Source of the DNA: Pseudomonas xantholysinigenes
Lineage (GTDB): Bacteria; Pseudomonadota; Gammaproteobacteria; Pseudomonadales; Pseudomonadaceae
Direction of reading: 5' to 3'
DNA: 64,000 nucleotides
NCBI RefSeq assembly: GCF_014268885.2
Contig: NZ_CP077095.1
Coordinates: 1,431,501-1,495,500 of the forward strand
In this document: piece after piece, positions 55,492 to 64,000 of the stretch
How the letters are laid out: each line of letters opens with the position of its first letter
Position numbering within the stretch: position 1 is the stretch's first letter
The notes under the pieces: generated by a model
Databases searched by the model: none
Told to the model about the DNA's origin: nothing
The model's input: the letters and a program-made list of their open reading frames with translations, nothing else
Translations under genes and position numbers: made by a program

Positions 55492-56277
55492 GTGATTGAC
55501 GCGTTCGTACGGATCGGACCATTGATGGATCCGGCCAGTTATCCGCAGTGGGCCCAGCAACTGATCGAGGATTGCCGCGAAAGCAAGCGCAGGGTGGTGG
55601 AGCATGAGTTCTACCAGCGCCTGCGCGATGGCCAGCTCAAGCAGTCGACCATACGCCAGTACCTGATCGGTGGCTGGCCGGTGGTCGAGCAGTTCTCCCT
55701 CTACATGGCCCATAACCTCACCAAGACCCGCTATGCCCGCCACCCCGGCGAGGACATGGCGCGACGCTGGCTGATGCGCAACATCCGTGTCGAGCTCAAC
55801 CACGCCGACTACTGGGTGCATTGGTGCCAGGCCCATGGCATCCACCTGCACGAGTTGCAGGCCCAGGAGGTGCCGCCCGAGCTCAATGGCCTCAACGACT
55901 GGTGCTGGCGCGTGTGCGCCACCGAGTCGCTGGCCATCGCCATGGCGGCGACCAACTACGCCATCGAAGGCGCGACCGGTGAATGGTCGGCGGTGGTCTG
56001 CGCCGACGACACCTACGCCCAGGGCTTCCCCGAGGAGACCCGCAAGCGCGCGATGAAGTGGCTGAAGATGCACGCCCAGTATGACGATGCCCACCCGTGG
56101 GAGGCGTTGGAGATCATCTGCACCCTGGCGGGCGAGAGTCCGACTCTGGGGCTGCGCACCGAGTTGCGCCGGGCGATCTGCAAGAGCTACGACTGCATGT
56201 TCCTGTTCCTGGAGCGTTGCATGCAGCTCGAAGGGCGTCAGCAGGGGCGCGTGCGCCCGGCGTTGGCGGCGGGCTGA
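55492..56277 (+). CDS. TenA/PqqC-like (heme-oxygenase fold) protein
   Basis: A GTG start at 55492 with AAGGAG seven bases upstream. The 261-aa all-helical protein has features of the TenA/iron-containing redox enzyme group: HEFYQRLRDGQLKQSTIRQYLIGGWPVVEQF, VELNHADYWVHWCQAHGI and YAIEGATGEW, with several His and Glu residues that could bind metal or cofactor. It lies 38 bases after rbdA and is likely co-transcribed. Thiamin salvage, as for TenA proper, is not supported by neighbours, and the function is open. Confidence 0.78.
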   Translation: MIDAFVRIGPLMDPASYPQWAQQLIEDCRESKRRVVEHEFYQRLRDGQLKQSTIRQYLIGGWPVVEQFSLYMAHNLTKTRYARHPGEDMARRWLMRNIRVELNHADYWVHWCQAHGIHLHELQAQEVPPELNGLNDWCWRVCATESLAIAMAATNYAIEGATGEWSAVVCADDTYAQGFPEETRKRAMKWLKMHAQYDDAHPWEALEIICTLAGESPTLGLRTELRRAICKSYDCMFLFLERCMQLEGRQQGRVRPALAAG

Positions 56278-56298
56278 AGTGCTGGGTTTGACCGTGCC

Positions 56299-56345
56299 GG
56301 CCTTTCGCGGCGGTTCGGCGCCCCGATAAACCCGCTCCTACAGGA
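56299..56345. repeat. REP half-element
   Basis: TTTCGCGGCGGTTCGGCGCC followed by CCCGATAAACCCGCTCCTAC; the same mosaic in reverse appears near 30049-30090. Confidence 0.7.
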
Positions 56346-56373
56346 TGGTCATTGCCCTTGCGGGTCGTGCGGT

Positions 56374-56488
56374 CCTGTGGGAGCGGCTGTCTTGCTCAAC
56401 TGCTAAAGCTGGCGCGGTCGCTGTGGGAGCGGCTTCAGCCGCGAACACCGGCGTAGCCGGTGCCAAACACCGCGTCGCTTGCTTCGCG
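56374..56488. repeat. Composite repeat, partner of 30082-30181
   Basis: A TGTGGGAGCGGC half-element leads into 56389-56488, which matches the reverse complement of 30082-30181 with five differences in 100 bases. It fills the 240-base gap between the TenA-like and yciK genes, which converge. Confidence 0.85.
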
Positions 56489-56517
56489 CCGAACCGCCGC
56501 GAAAAGGTCGACAAGGG

Positions 56518-57258
56518 TCACTGGGCGTTCAGCGCCTGCCCATTGACGTCCTTGCTGTCCGGCCCCATCAGGTACAGGTAGACCGGCATGATCTCCTCGG
56601 GCAGCGGGTTGTTCTGCGGGTTTTCGCTCGGGTATGCCTGGGCGCGCATCGCCGTGCGCGTGGCGCCCGGGTTGATGCTGTTGGAGCGCACCGGCGCCAC
56701 GCCTTCGAGTTCGTCGGCCAGGGTCTGCATCAGGCCCTCGGTGGCGAACTTCGACACCCCGTAGGCACCCCAGTAGGCCCGGCCCTTGCGCCCGACGCTG
56801 CTGGAGGTGAACACCACCGAAGCGTCCTCCGACAGCTTGAGCAGTGGCAGCAAGGTGCTGGTGAGCATGAAGGTGGCATCGACGTTGATGTGCATCACGC
56901 GCATGAAGTTGTCGCCCGAAAGCTGCTCCAGCGGTGTGCGCGGGCCAATGATCGAGGCGTTGTTGAGCAGGCCGTCGAGGCGTCCGAATTGTTCCTCGAT
57001 CATCACCGCCAGCTCGTCGTACTGGTGGGGCAGGGCGGTTTCCAGGTTGAATGGGATCACCACCGGTTGCGGGTGGCCGGCGGCCTCGATCTGGTCGTAG
57101 ACCTCGTTGAGGTTGGCCTCGGTCTTGCCCAGCAGCAGCACCGTGGCGCCCAGGGCGGCGTAGGCCTTGGCGGCGGCGGCGCCGATGCCGCGGCCGGCGC
57201 CGGTGACCAGGATGATCCGGCCCTTGAGCAGGTCGGGGCGGGCGGTGTAGTCGAACAT
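56518..57258 (-). CDS. yciK: SDR-family oxidoreductase YciK
   Basis: The start MFDYTARPDLLKGR at 57258 has AAGGA upstream. The 246-aa protein shows the Rossmann motif VTGAGRGIGAAAAKAYA, NNASIIGPRTPL, catalytic Ser in VVFTSSSVGRKGRAYWG, and YGVSKFA. The sequence pattern fits the YciK group of classical SDRs, of unknown substrate, commonly adjacent to mupP and ubiG in Pseudomonas. It is the last gene of the leftward run from the MTA deaminase and is preceded by a hairpin. Confidence 0.9.
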   Translation of the reverse strand: MFDYTARPDLLKGRIILVTGAGRGIGAAAAKAYAALGATVLLLGKTEANLNEVYDQIEAAGHPQPVVIPFNLETALPHQYDELAVMIEEQFGRLDGLLNNASIIGPRTPLEQLSGDNFMRVMHINVDATFMLTSTLLPLLKLSEDASVVFTSSSVGRKGRAYWGAYGVSKFATEGLMQTLADELEGVAPVRSNSINPGATRTAMRAQAYPSENPQNNPLPEEIMPVYLYLMGPDSKDVNGQALNAQ

Positions 57259-57277
57259 AGGTCTGTCCTTGGATATG

Positions 57278-57373
57278 AGCTGCAAGCTATAAGCGGCAAG
57301 CTACAAGAGAAAGCGGATCAGTGTTGGAACTGCTTTTTCTTGTGGCTTGAAGCTTGACGCTTGCGACTTGAAG
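57278..57373. repeat. AAGCTTCAAGCTGCAAG-family hairpin between mupP and yciK
   Basis: AGCTGCAAGCTATAAGCGGC on the left and CTTGAAGCTTGACGCTTGCG on the right can pair imperfectly, with a T5 run in the spacer. It lies in the transcript between mupP and yciK. Fourth and most degenerate copy of this family here. Confidence 0.7.
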
Positions 57374-58045
57374 TCAGCAACCGCACAGCGCGCTGTCGAT
57401 CACCTTGCGCAGTTCCAGCGGGTGGTCCACCACCACGTCGGCGCCCCAGTTGTTGGGGTTGTCCTCTGGATGAATATAGCCGTAGCGCACTGCGGCGGTA
57501 CGGGTGCCGGCGTCGCGGCCGGACTCGATGTCACGCAGGTCGTCGCCGACGAACAGGACGCTGGCCGGGTCCAGGTCCAGGGTCTTGCAGGCGAGGATCA
57601 ACGGCTCGGGGTCGGGCTTGCTGTTCTTCACGTGGTCCGGGCAGATCAGCAGGGCCGAGCGCTCGGCCAGGCCCAATCGCTGCATGATCGGCTCTGCGAA
57701 ACGCACCGGCTTGTTGGTGACCACGCCCCACAGGAGGTTGCCTTTCTCGATGTCGGCGAGCAATTCAGGCATGCCCTCGAACAGCTTGCTGTGCACCGCG
57801 CAGTCGCGCTGGTAGCGCTCGAGGAACTCCAGGCGCAGGGCTTCGAAGCCTTCGGCTTGCGGGTCCATGGCGAAGGTCGCGGCGACCATCGCCCGGGCGC
57901 CGCCGGAGATCACCTCGCGGATGCGTTCGTCGTCGATGGCCGGCAGGCCGCGGTCGGCGAGCATCGCCTGGCAGATGGCGATGAAGTCCGGCGCCGTGTC
58001 CAGCAGGGTGCCGTCCATGTCGAAGAGTACTGCTCGCAAGCGCAT
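57374..58045 (-). CDS. mupP: N-acetylmuramic acid 6-phosphate phosphatase MupP (HAD)
   Basis: The ATG at 58045 ([20 protein letters not shown]) has GAGGA six bases upstream, which favours it over the ATG at 58051 that overlaps the ubiG stop. The 223-aa HAD-IA phosphatase has [25 protein letters not shown] and [12 protein letters not shown]. The size and position between ubiG and yciK identify it as MupP, shown in P. putida and P. aeruginosa to dephosphorylate MurNAc-6-P in the AmgK-MurU cell wall recycling route linked to intrinsic fosfomycin resistance. Confidence 0.92.
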   Translation of the reverse strand: MRLRAVLFDMDGTLLDTAPDFIAICQAMLADRGLPAIDDERIREVISGGARAMVAATFAMDPQAEGFEALRLEFLERYQRDCAVHSKLFEGMPELLADIEKGNLLWGVVTNKPVRFAEPIMQRLGLAERSALLICPDHVKNSKPDPEPLILACKTLDLDPASVLFVGDDLRDIESGRDAGTRTAAVRYGYIHPEDNPNNWGADVVVDHPLELRKVIDSALCGC

Positions 58046-58047
58046 GC

Positions 58048-58746
58048 TCATTCCTCGCGCAGGGTCTGGATCATGTAGTTGACGTCGACATCGTTGTTCA
58101 GCTTGTAGTGCTTGGTCAGCGGGTTGTAGGTCAGGCCGATGATGTCCTTGACCTCCAGCCCGGCGGCGCGGCTCCAGGCGCCCAGCTCGGAGGGGCGGAT
58201 GAACTTCTTGAAGTCATGGGTGCCGCGCGGCAGCATCTTGAGGATGTATTCGGCGCCGATGATCGCCAGCAGGTAGGCTTTGGGGTTGCGGTTGATGGTG
58301 GAGAAGAACACCTGGCCACCCGGCTTGACCATGCGGTAGCAGGCGCGGATCACCGACGAAGGGTCCGGCACGTGCTCGAGCATTTCCAGGCAGGTAACCA
58401 CGTCGAACTGGCCGGGCATTTCCTCGGCCAGGGCCTCGGCGGTGATCTGCCGATACTCGACGGCGACACCGGACTCCAGCTGATGCAGCTGGGCCACCGC
58501 CAGTGGCGCTTCGCCCATGTCGATGCCGGTGACCGTGGCGCCGCGCTGGGCCATGGCCTCACTGAGGATGCCGCCGCCGCAGCCGACGTCCAGTACCTTC
58601 TTGCCGGCCAGGCCGACACGCTCGTCGATCCAGTTGACCCGCAGCGGGTTGATGTCGTGCAGTGGCTTGAACTCGCTCTCGCGGTCCCACCAGCGGTGGG
58701 CCAGGGCTTCGAACTTGGCGATTTCGGCGTGGTCGACGTTGCTCAT
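58048..58746 (-). CDS. ubiG: Ubiquinone biosynthesis O-methyltransferase UbiG
   Basis: GAGGA lies nine bases before the ATG. The 232-aa SAM-dependent methyltransferase has the SAM-binding [20 protein letters not shown], the start region [12 protein letters not shown] and [14 protein letters not shown], all typical of UbiG. It carries out both O-methylations in ubiquinone synthesis at the membrane surface. It is 64 bases downstream of the deaminase gene, and its end is adjacent to the mupP start. Confidence 0.95.
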   Translation of the reverse strand: MSNVDHAEIAKFEALAHRWWDRESEFKPLHDINPLRVNWIDERVGLAGKKVLDVGCGGGILSEAMAQRGATVTGIDMGEAPLAVAQLHQLESGVAVEYRQITAEALAEEMPGQFDVVTCLEMLEHVPDPSSVIRACYRMVKPGGQVFFSTINRNPKAYLLAIIGAEYILKMLPRGTHDFKKFIRPSELGAWSRAAGLEVKDIIGLTYNPLTKHYKLNNDVDVNYMIQTLREE

Positions 58747-58810
58747 GGGAACAGTCCTCTGAATCTTCGATAAATAGTGGCGCGGGTCGGTAGCCGTGGC
58801 TGCCGGCCCT

Positions 58811-60145
58811 TCATTCGTTGCGCCCGCCGATGCGGGCTCCCCAGGCGCGGGCGTTGGCGGCCAGCGCGGCTTCGTCCATGCGTGTCAGGCGGCGCTCGTC
58901 GACCAGCAGCTGGCCGGCGACCCAGACGGCCTTCACGCACTCGCGGCCGGTGGCGTAGATCAATTGCGAAACCGGGTCGTGCACCGGCTGTTGCTGCAGG
59001 CCGGACAGGTCGAAGGCGACCAGGTCGGCGGCCTTGCCCACTTCGAGCGAGCCGGTGATCGCCTCCAGCCCCAGTGCTCGGGCACCGTTGAGCGTGGCCA
59101 TGCGCAGCGCGCGGTGCGCGTCCAGGGCGGTGGCCGAGCCGGCCACGGCCTTGGCCAGCAAGGCGGCGGTGCGGGTCTCGCCGAGCAGGTCGAGGTCGTT
59201 GTTGCTGGCGGCGCCGTCGGTGCCGACCGCGACGTTGACTCCGGCTTGCCACAGGCGCTCCACCGGGCAGAAACCGCTGGCCAGCTTGAGGTTGGACTCG
59301 GGGCAGTGGACCACGCTGGTGTTGCTTTCTACCAGCAGCGCCAGGTCGTCGTCGCTGACCTGGGTCATATGCACCGCTTGCAGGTTCGGCCCCAGCAGGC
59401 CTAGGCGGGCGAGGCGCGCCAGCGGGCGCTCGCCGTTGTCCTTGACAGCCTGCTCGACCTCGCTGGCGGTTTCGTGGATGTGCATGTGCAGCGGCGCGTC
59501 GAGCTGGTCGGCGATGATGCGGATCTTCTCGAGGTTGGTGTCGCTCACCGTATAGGGCGCGTGCGGGCCCAGGGCGATGCGGATGCGCGGGTGATGGCGC
59601 AGCTCGCCGAACAGCTCGATGGCCTGGTGCAGGGCCTGGTCCGGGGTTTGCGCGCCGGGGATGGGGAAGTCCAGCAGCGGCACGGCGATCTGCGCGCGGA
59701 TGCCGCTGTGGTGGACCCGGTCGCAGGCCTCGCGGGGGAAGAAATACATGTCGGCGAAGCAGGTGACGCCGCCCTTGAGCTGTTCGGCGATGGCCAGGTC
59801 GGTGCCGTCGCGCACGAAGGTCTCGTCGACCCAACGGCCCTCGGCGGGCCAGATGTGCTCCTTGAGCCAGGTCATCAGCGGCAGGTCGTCGGCCAGGCCG
59901 CGGAACAACGCCATGGCGGCATGCCCGTGGGCGTTGATCAGCCCGGGGGTCAGCAGGCAGTCGGGCAGCTCGCGCACGGCCTGGGCCTGCGGGGCGCGTT
60001 CGCGCGGGCCGATCCAGGCGATCTGGCCGTCGCGAATGCCCAGCGCATGGCCTTGCAGGACCACGCCCGCCGGCTCCACGGGGACCAGCCAGGCCGGTAC
60101 GAGCAGCAGGTCGAGGAGGGGAGGGGCACTGGGCATGCGAGGCAT
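58811..60145 (-). CDS. mtaD: TRZ/ATZ-family 5'-methylthioadenosine/SAH deaminase
   Basis: A 444-aa amidohydrolase. Metal ligands are in [12 protein letters not shown] (HxH), [12 protein letters not shown] and a final Asp in [14 protein letters not shown]. The substrate-side [13 protein letters not shown] and [11 protein letters not shown] are also family marks. In P. aeruginosa the ortholog next to ubiG deaminates 5'-methylthioadenosine to methylthioinosine. The divergent neighbour mtnA supports a methionine-salvage role here. An ATG nine bases later is an alternative start. Confidence 0.87.
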   Translation of the reverse strand: MPRMPSAPPLLDLLLVPAWLVPVEPAGVVLQGHALGIRDGQIAWIGPRERAPQAQAVRELPDCLLTPGLINAHGHAAMALFRGLADDLPLMTWLKEHIWPAEGRWVDETFVRDGTDLAIAEQLKGGVTCFADMYFFPREACDRVHHSGIRAQIAVPLLDFPIPGAQTPDQALHQAIELFGELRHHPRIRIALGPHAPYTVSDTNLEKIRIIADQLDAPLHMHIHETASEVEQAVKDNGERPLARLARLGLLGPNLQAVHMTQVSDDDLALLVESNTSVVHCPESNLKLASGFCPVERLWQAGVNVAVGTDGAASNNDLDLLGETRTAALLAKAVAGSATALDAHRALRMATLNGARALGLEAITGSLEVGKAADLVAFDLSGLQQQPVHDPVSQLIYATGRECVKAVWVAGQLLVDERRLTRMDEAALAANARAWGARIGGRNE

Positions 60146-60188
60146 CTACCTGGTTCGGTTCGGCTAAACGCGCAGTATACCCGAGCGT

Positions 60189-60211
60189 CCGTGGCTGAGG
60201 GTCGCTATAAT
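60189..60211 (+). promoter_or_regulatory. Probable mtnA promoter (-10 region)
   Basis: A perfect TATAAT lies at 60206-60211, 37 bases before mtnA. The position 17 bases upstream has no good -35 hexamer, so an activator or sigma contact outside -35 may be needed. The 102-base gap is shared with the divergent deaminase gene. Confidence 0.5.
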
Positions 60212-60247
60212 CGCCGGCTTTTGATGCCTGGGTGACGGGGAGAGGCG

Positions 60248-61324
60248 ATGCGCGAGCAACTGATGGCGGCGGAGACCGTGGTAGGTATCGAGTGGCGCGA
60301 CGGCGCGTTGCACCTGCTCGACCAGCGTCTGCTGCCGCTCGAGCAGCTCTGGCTGACCTGCAGCAGTGTCGAGGAAGTGGCCGAGGCGATTGGCGACATG
60401 GCGGTGCGCGGTGCGCCAGCGATCGGCATCTGCGCAGCCTATGGGCTGGTGCTGGCGCTGCGCCAGCGCTTGGCCGAAGGTGGCGACTGGGAAGAGTCGC
60501 TGGAAGAAGACTTCCTGATGCTGGGCGAGGCCCGGCCAACCCCGGCGAATCTGTTCTGGGCCCTCAACCGCATGCGCGAGCGCCTGCAGCGGTTGCGCCC
60601 GGGGGAAGACCTGCTGGCGGCCATGGAGGCCGAGGCCATCGCCATTCACCAGAGTGACCGCGAGGCCAGCCTTACCATGGCCCAGTTCGGCGTCGAGCAG
60701 ATTCGCAAGCACCAGGGCAGCGAGCAGGCCCTGCTCACCCATGGCAACGCCGGGGCCCTGGCTACCGGCGGCTTTGGCACCGCGCTTGGGGTGATCCGCG
60801 CCGCGACCCTGGAAGGCATGGTCGAGCAGGTCTATGCCTGCGAGTCCCGCCCCTGGCTGCAGGGCTCGCGCCTGACCGCCTGGGAGCTGGCAGCCGACGG
60901 CGTGCCGGTGACCGTGGTCGCCGATGCGGCGGCTGGGCACCTGATGAAGACCAAGGGCATCACCTGGGTAGTGGTGGGAGCCGACTGCATCGCTGCCAAT
61001 GGCGACGTGGCGGCGAAGATCGGCACTTATCAACTGGCCGTGGCGGCCATGCACCATGGCTTGCGTTTCATGGTGGTGGCGCCGAGCACCAGCATCGACC
61101 TCAACCTGGCCAGTGGCGAGGACATTCCCTTGGAAATCCGTGGTGTCGAGGAACTGCTCGAGGTCGATGGCATCCAGGTGACGGCGGACGTCGAGGCGTA
61201 CAACCCGGTGGTGGATGTCACCCCGGCCGACTTGATTGATGTGATCGTCACTGAAAAGGGTGTGGTCGAACGCCCGGACACGGCGAAGATCGCCCAGTTG
61301 ATGTGCCGTAAACGCCTCCATTGA
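60248..61324 (+). CDS. mtnA: S-methyl-5-thioribose-1-phosphate isomerase
   Basis: GGGGAGAGG precedes the ATG. The 358-aa protein has family motifs [36 protein letters not shown] (catalytic-site loop), [16 protein letters not shown] and [21 protein letters not shown] with the conserved Asp. It isomerises methylthioribose-1-phosphate to methylthioribulose-1-phosphate in methionine salvage. The usual catalytic Cys position reads HGNAG instead of TxCN, so a Cys expected in many MtnA proteins is replaced by Gly here. The position lies in the alignment as judged by eye and needs a proper comparison. Confidence 0.88.
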   Translation: MREQLMAAETVVGIEWRDGALHLLDQRLLPLEQLWLTCSSVEEVAEAIGDMAVRGAPAIGICAAYGLVLALRQRLAEGGDWEESLEEDFLMLGEARPTPANLFWALNRMRERLQRLRPGEDLLAAMEAEAIAIHQSDREASLTMAQFGVEQIRKHQGSEQALLTHGNAGALATGGFGTALGVIRAATLEGMVEQVYACESRPWLQGSRLTAWELAADGVPVTVVADAAAGHLMKTKGITWVVVGADCIAANGDVAAKIGTYQLAVAAMHHGLRFMVVAPSTSIDLNLASGEDIPLEIRGVEELLEVDGIQVTADVEAYNPVVDVTPADLIDVIVTEKGVVERPDTAKIAQLMCRKRLH

Positions 61325-61414
61325 GGCGTTTCTCCATTCGAACGAATGGCCTGTCACGGCTACCTGCCATATCTCCCATGCCGCCTATGGTTGTGATACC
61401 ATCCGGCAGTTTCC

Positions 61415-61438
61415 AAGGCCGCTCTTTACGGCGGCCTT
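61415..61438 (+). other. Hairpin in the mtnA-gyrA gap
   Basis: AAGGCCGC, an 8-base loop and GCGGCCTT form a perfect 8-bp stem. It lies after a weak extended -10-like TGTGATACCAT (about 61392-61402) and 134 bases before gyrA. It may end mtnA transcription or shape the gyrA leader; the following T content is poor. Confidence 0.4.
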
Positions 61439-61572
61439 CATTGCGCAGATCCATGGCACAACTCATTGATTTGTCGTAAGTCGTCGCACCCCTTTTGCGC
61501 TGCGGCGGCGAGCTTCGTTCGTCCTAAGTGGGACCAGGCGAAGTTTCACCAGAAAAAGGAATCAGGCTTCTC

Positions 61573-64000
<2,428 letters not shown>

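Overview
The window looks like chromosomal DNA of a Pseudomonas of the putida group. The basis is gene content and order recalled from that genus: minCDE-rluA-apeB, the N-acetylglutaminylglutamine amide trio, rsmI, fumC-bolA-trhO-ABC-rbdA, and yciK-mupP-ubiG-MTA deaminase-mtnA-gyrA. High GC and dense putida-type REP hairpins with arms such as CGGGTAAACCCGCTCCCACA agree. No tRNA, rRNA, CRISPR array, insertion sequence or phage gene was seen.

Region 1 (1-11640) is different. Five genes, all read leftwards and tightly packed, encode a 779-aa Ig-like protein, a 618-aa Ig plus RCC1-like repeat protein, a 316-aa Ig/Big_2-like protein, a 549-aa lipoprotein that is a tandem duplication of a halovibrin/HvnA-like domain, and a 1520-aa protein with many Ig-like domains. 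GC is visibly lower here: 55% in bases 10321-10380 against 78% in 12841-12900 (hand counts). This is the best candidate for an undescribed system: probably surface, adhesive or effector related, function unknown.

Region 2 (11639-17933) is an ABC import operon (binding protein, alkaline-phosphatase-superfamily enzyme, two permeases, ATPase, HAD phosphatase). It is divergent from a GntR/HutC-type regulator that has a perfect 14-bp palindrome before its start. A phosphonate or phosphate-ester substrate is likely but unproven. Region 3 (18033-31746) holds envelope and division genes: an MscS-family channel, ApeB, RluA, MinCDE, an LpxL-type acyltransferase, a patatin phospholipase, an MlaA-like protein coupled to an alpha/beta hydrolase, and a GH17 membrane protein.

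Region 4 (31969-46721) has a betaine-type binding protein, yjcH-actP for acetate uptake, an unlisted 50-aa DUF3309 gene, an SDR, rsmI, yheU, the NAGGN osmolyte operon (amidotransferase, ligase, M42 peptidase), mnmC, polyphosphate:AMP phosphotransferase and a DMT exporter. Region 5 (46840-56277) runs from fumC through DUF2059, BolA, TrhO, a DsbA-like protein, an ABC exporter and the c-di-GMP protein RbdA to a TenA-like protein. Region 6 (56518-64000) has yciK, mupP, ubiG, an MTA/SAH deaminase, mtnA, and gyrA running off the right edge.

Genes are separated by two kinds of hairpin repeat: REP pairs (about fifteen sites) and a second family built on AAGCTTCAAGCTGCAAG (four sites). One site of the second family shows matched heptamer expansion in both arms. 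A 100-bp block occurs twice in opposite orientation, 26 kb apart, with five mismatches.
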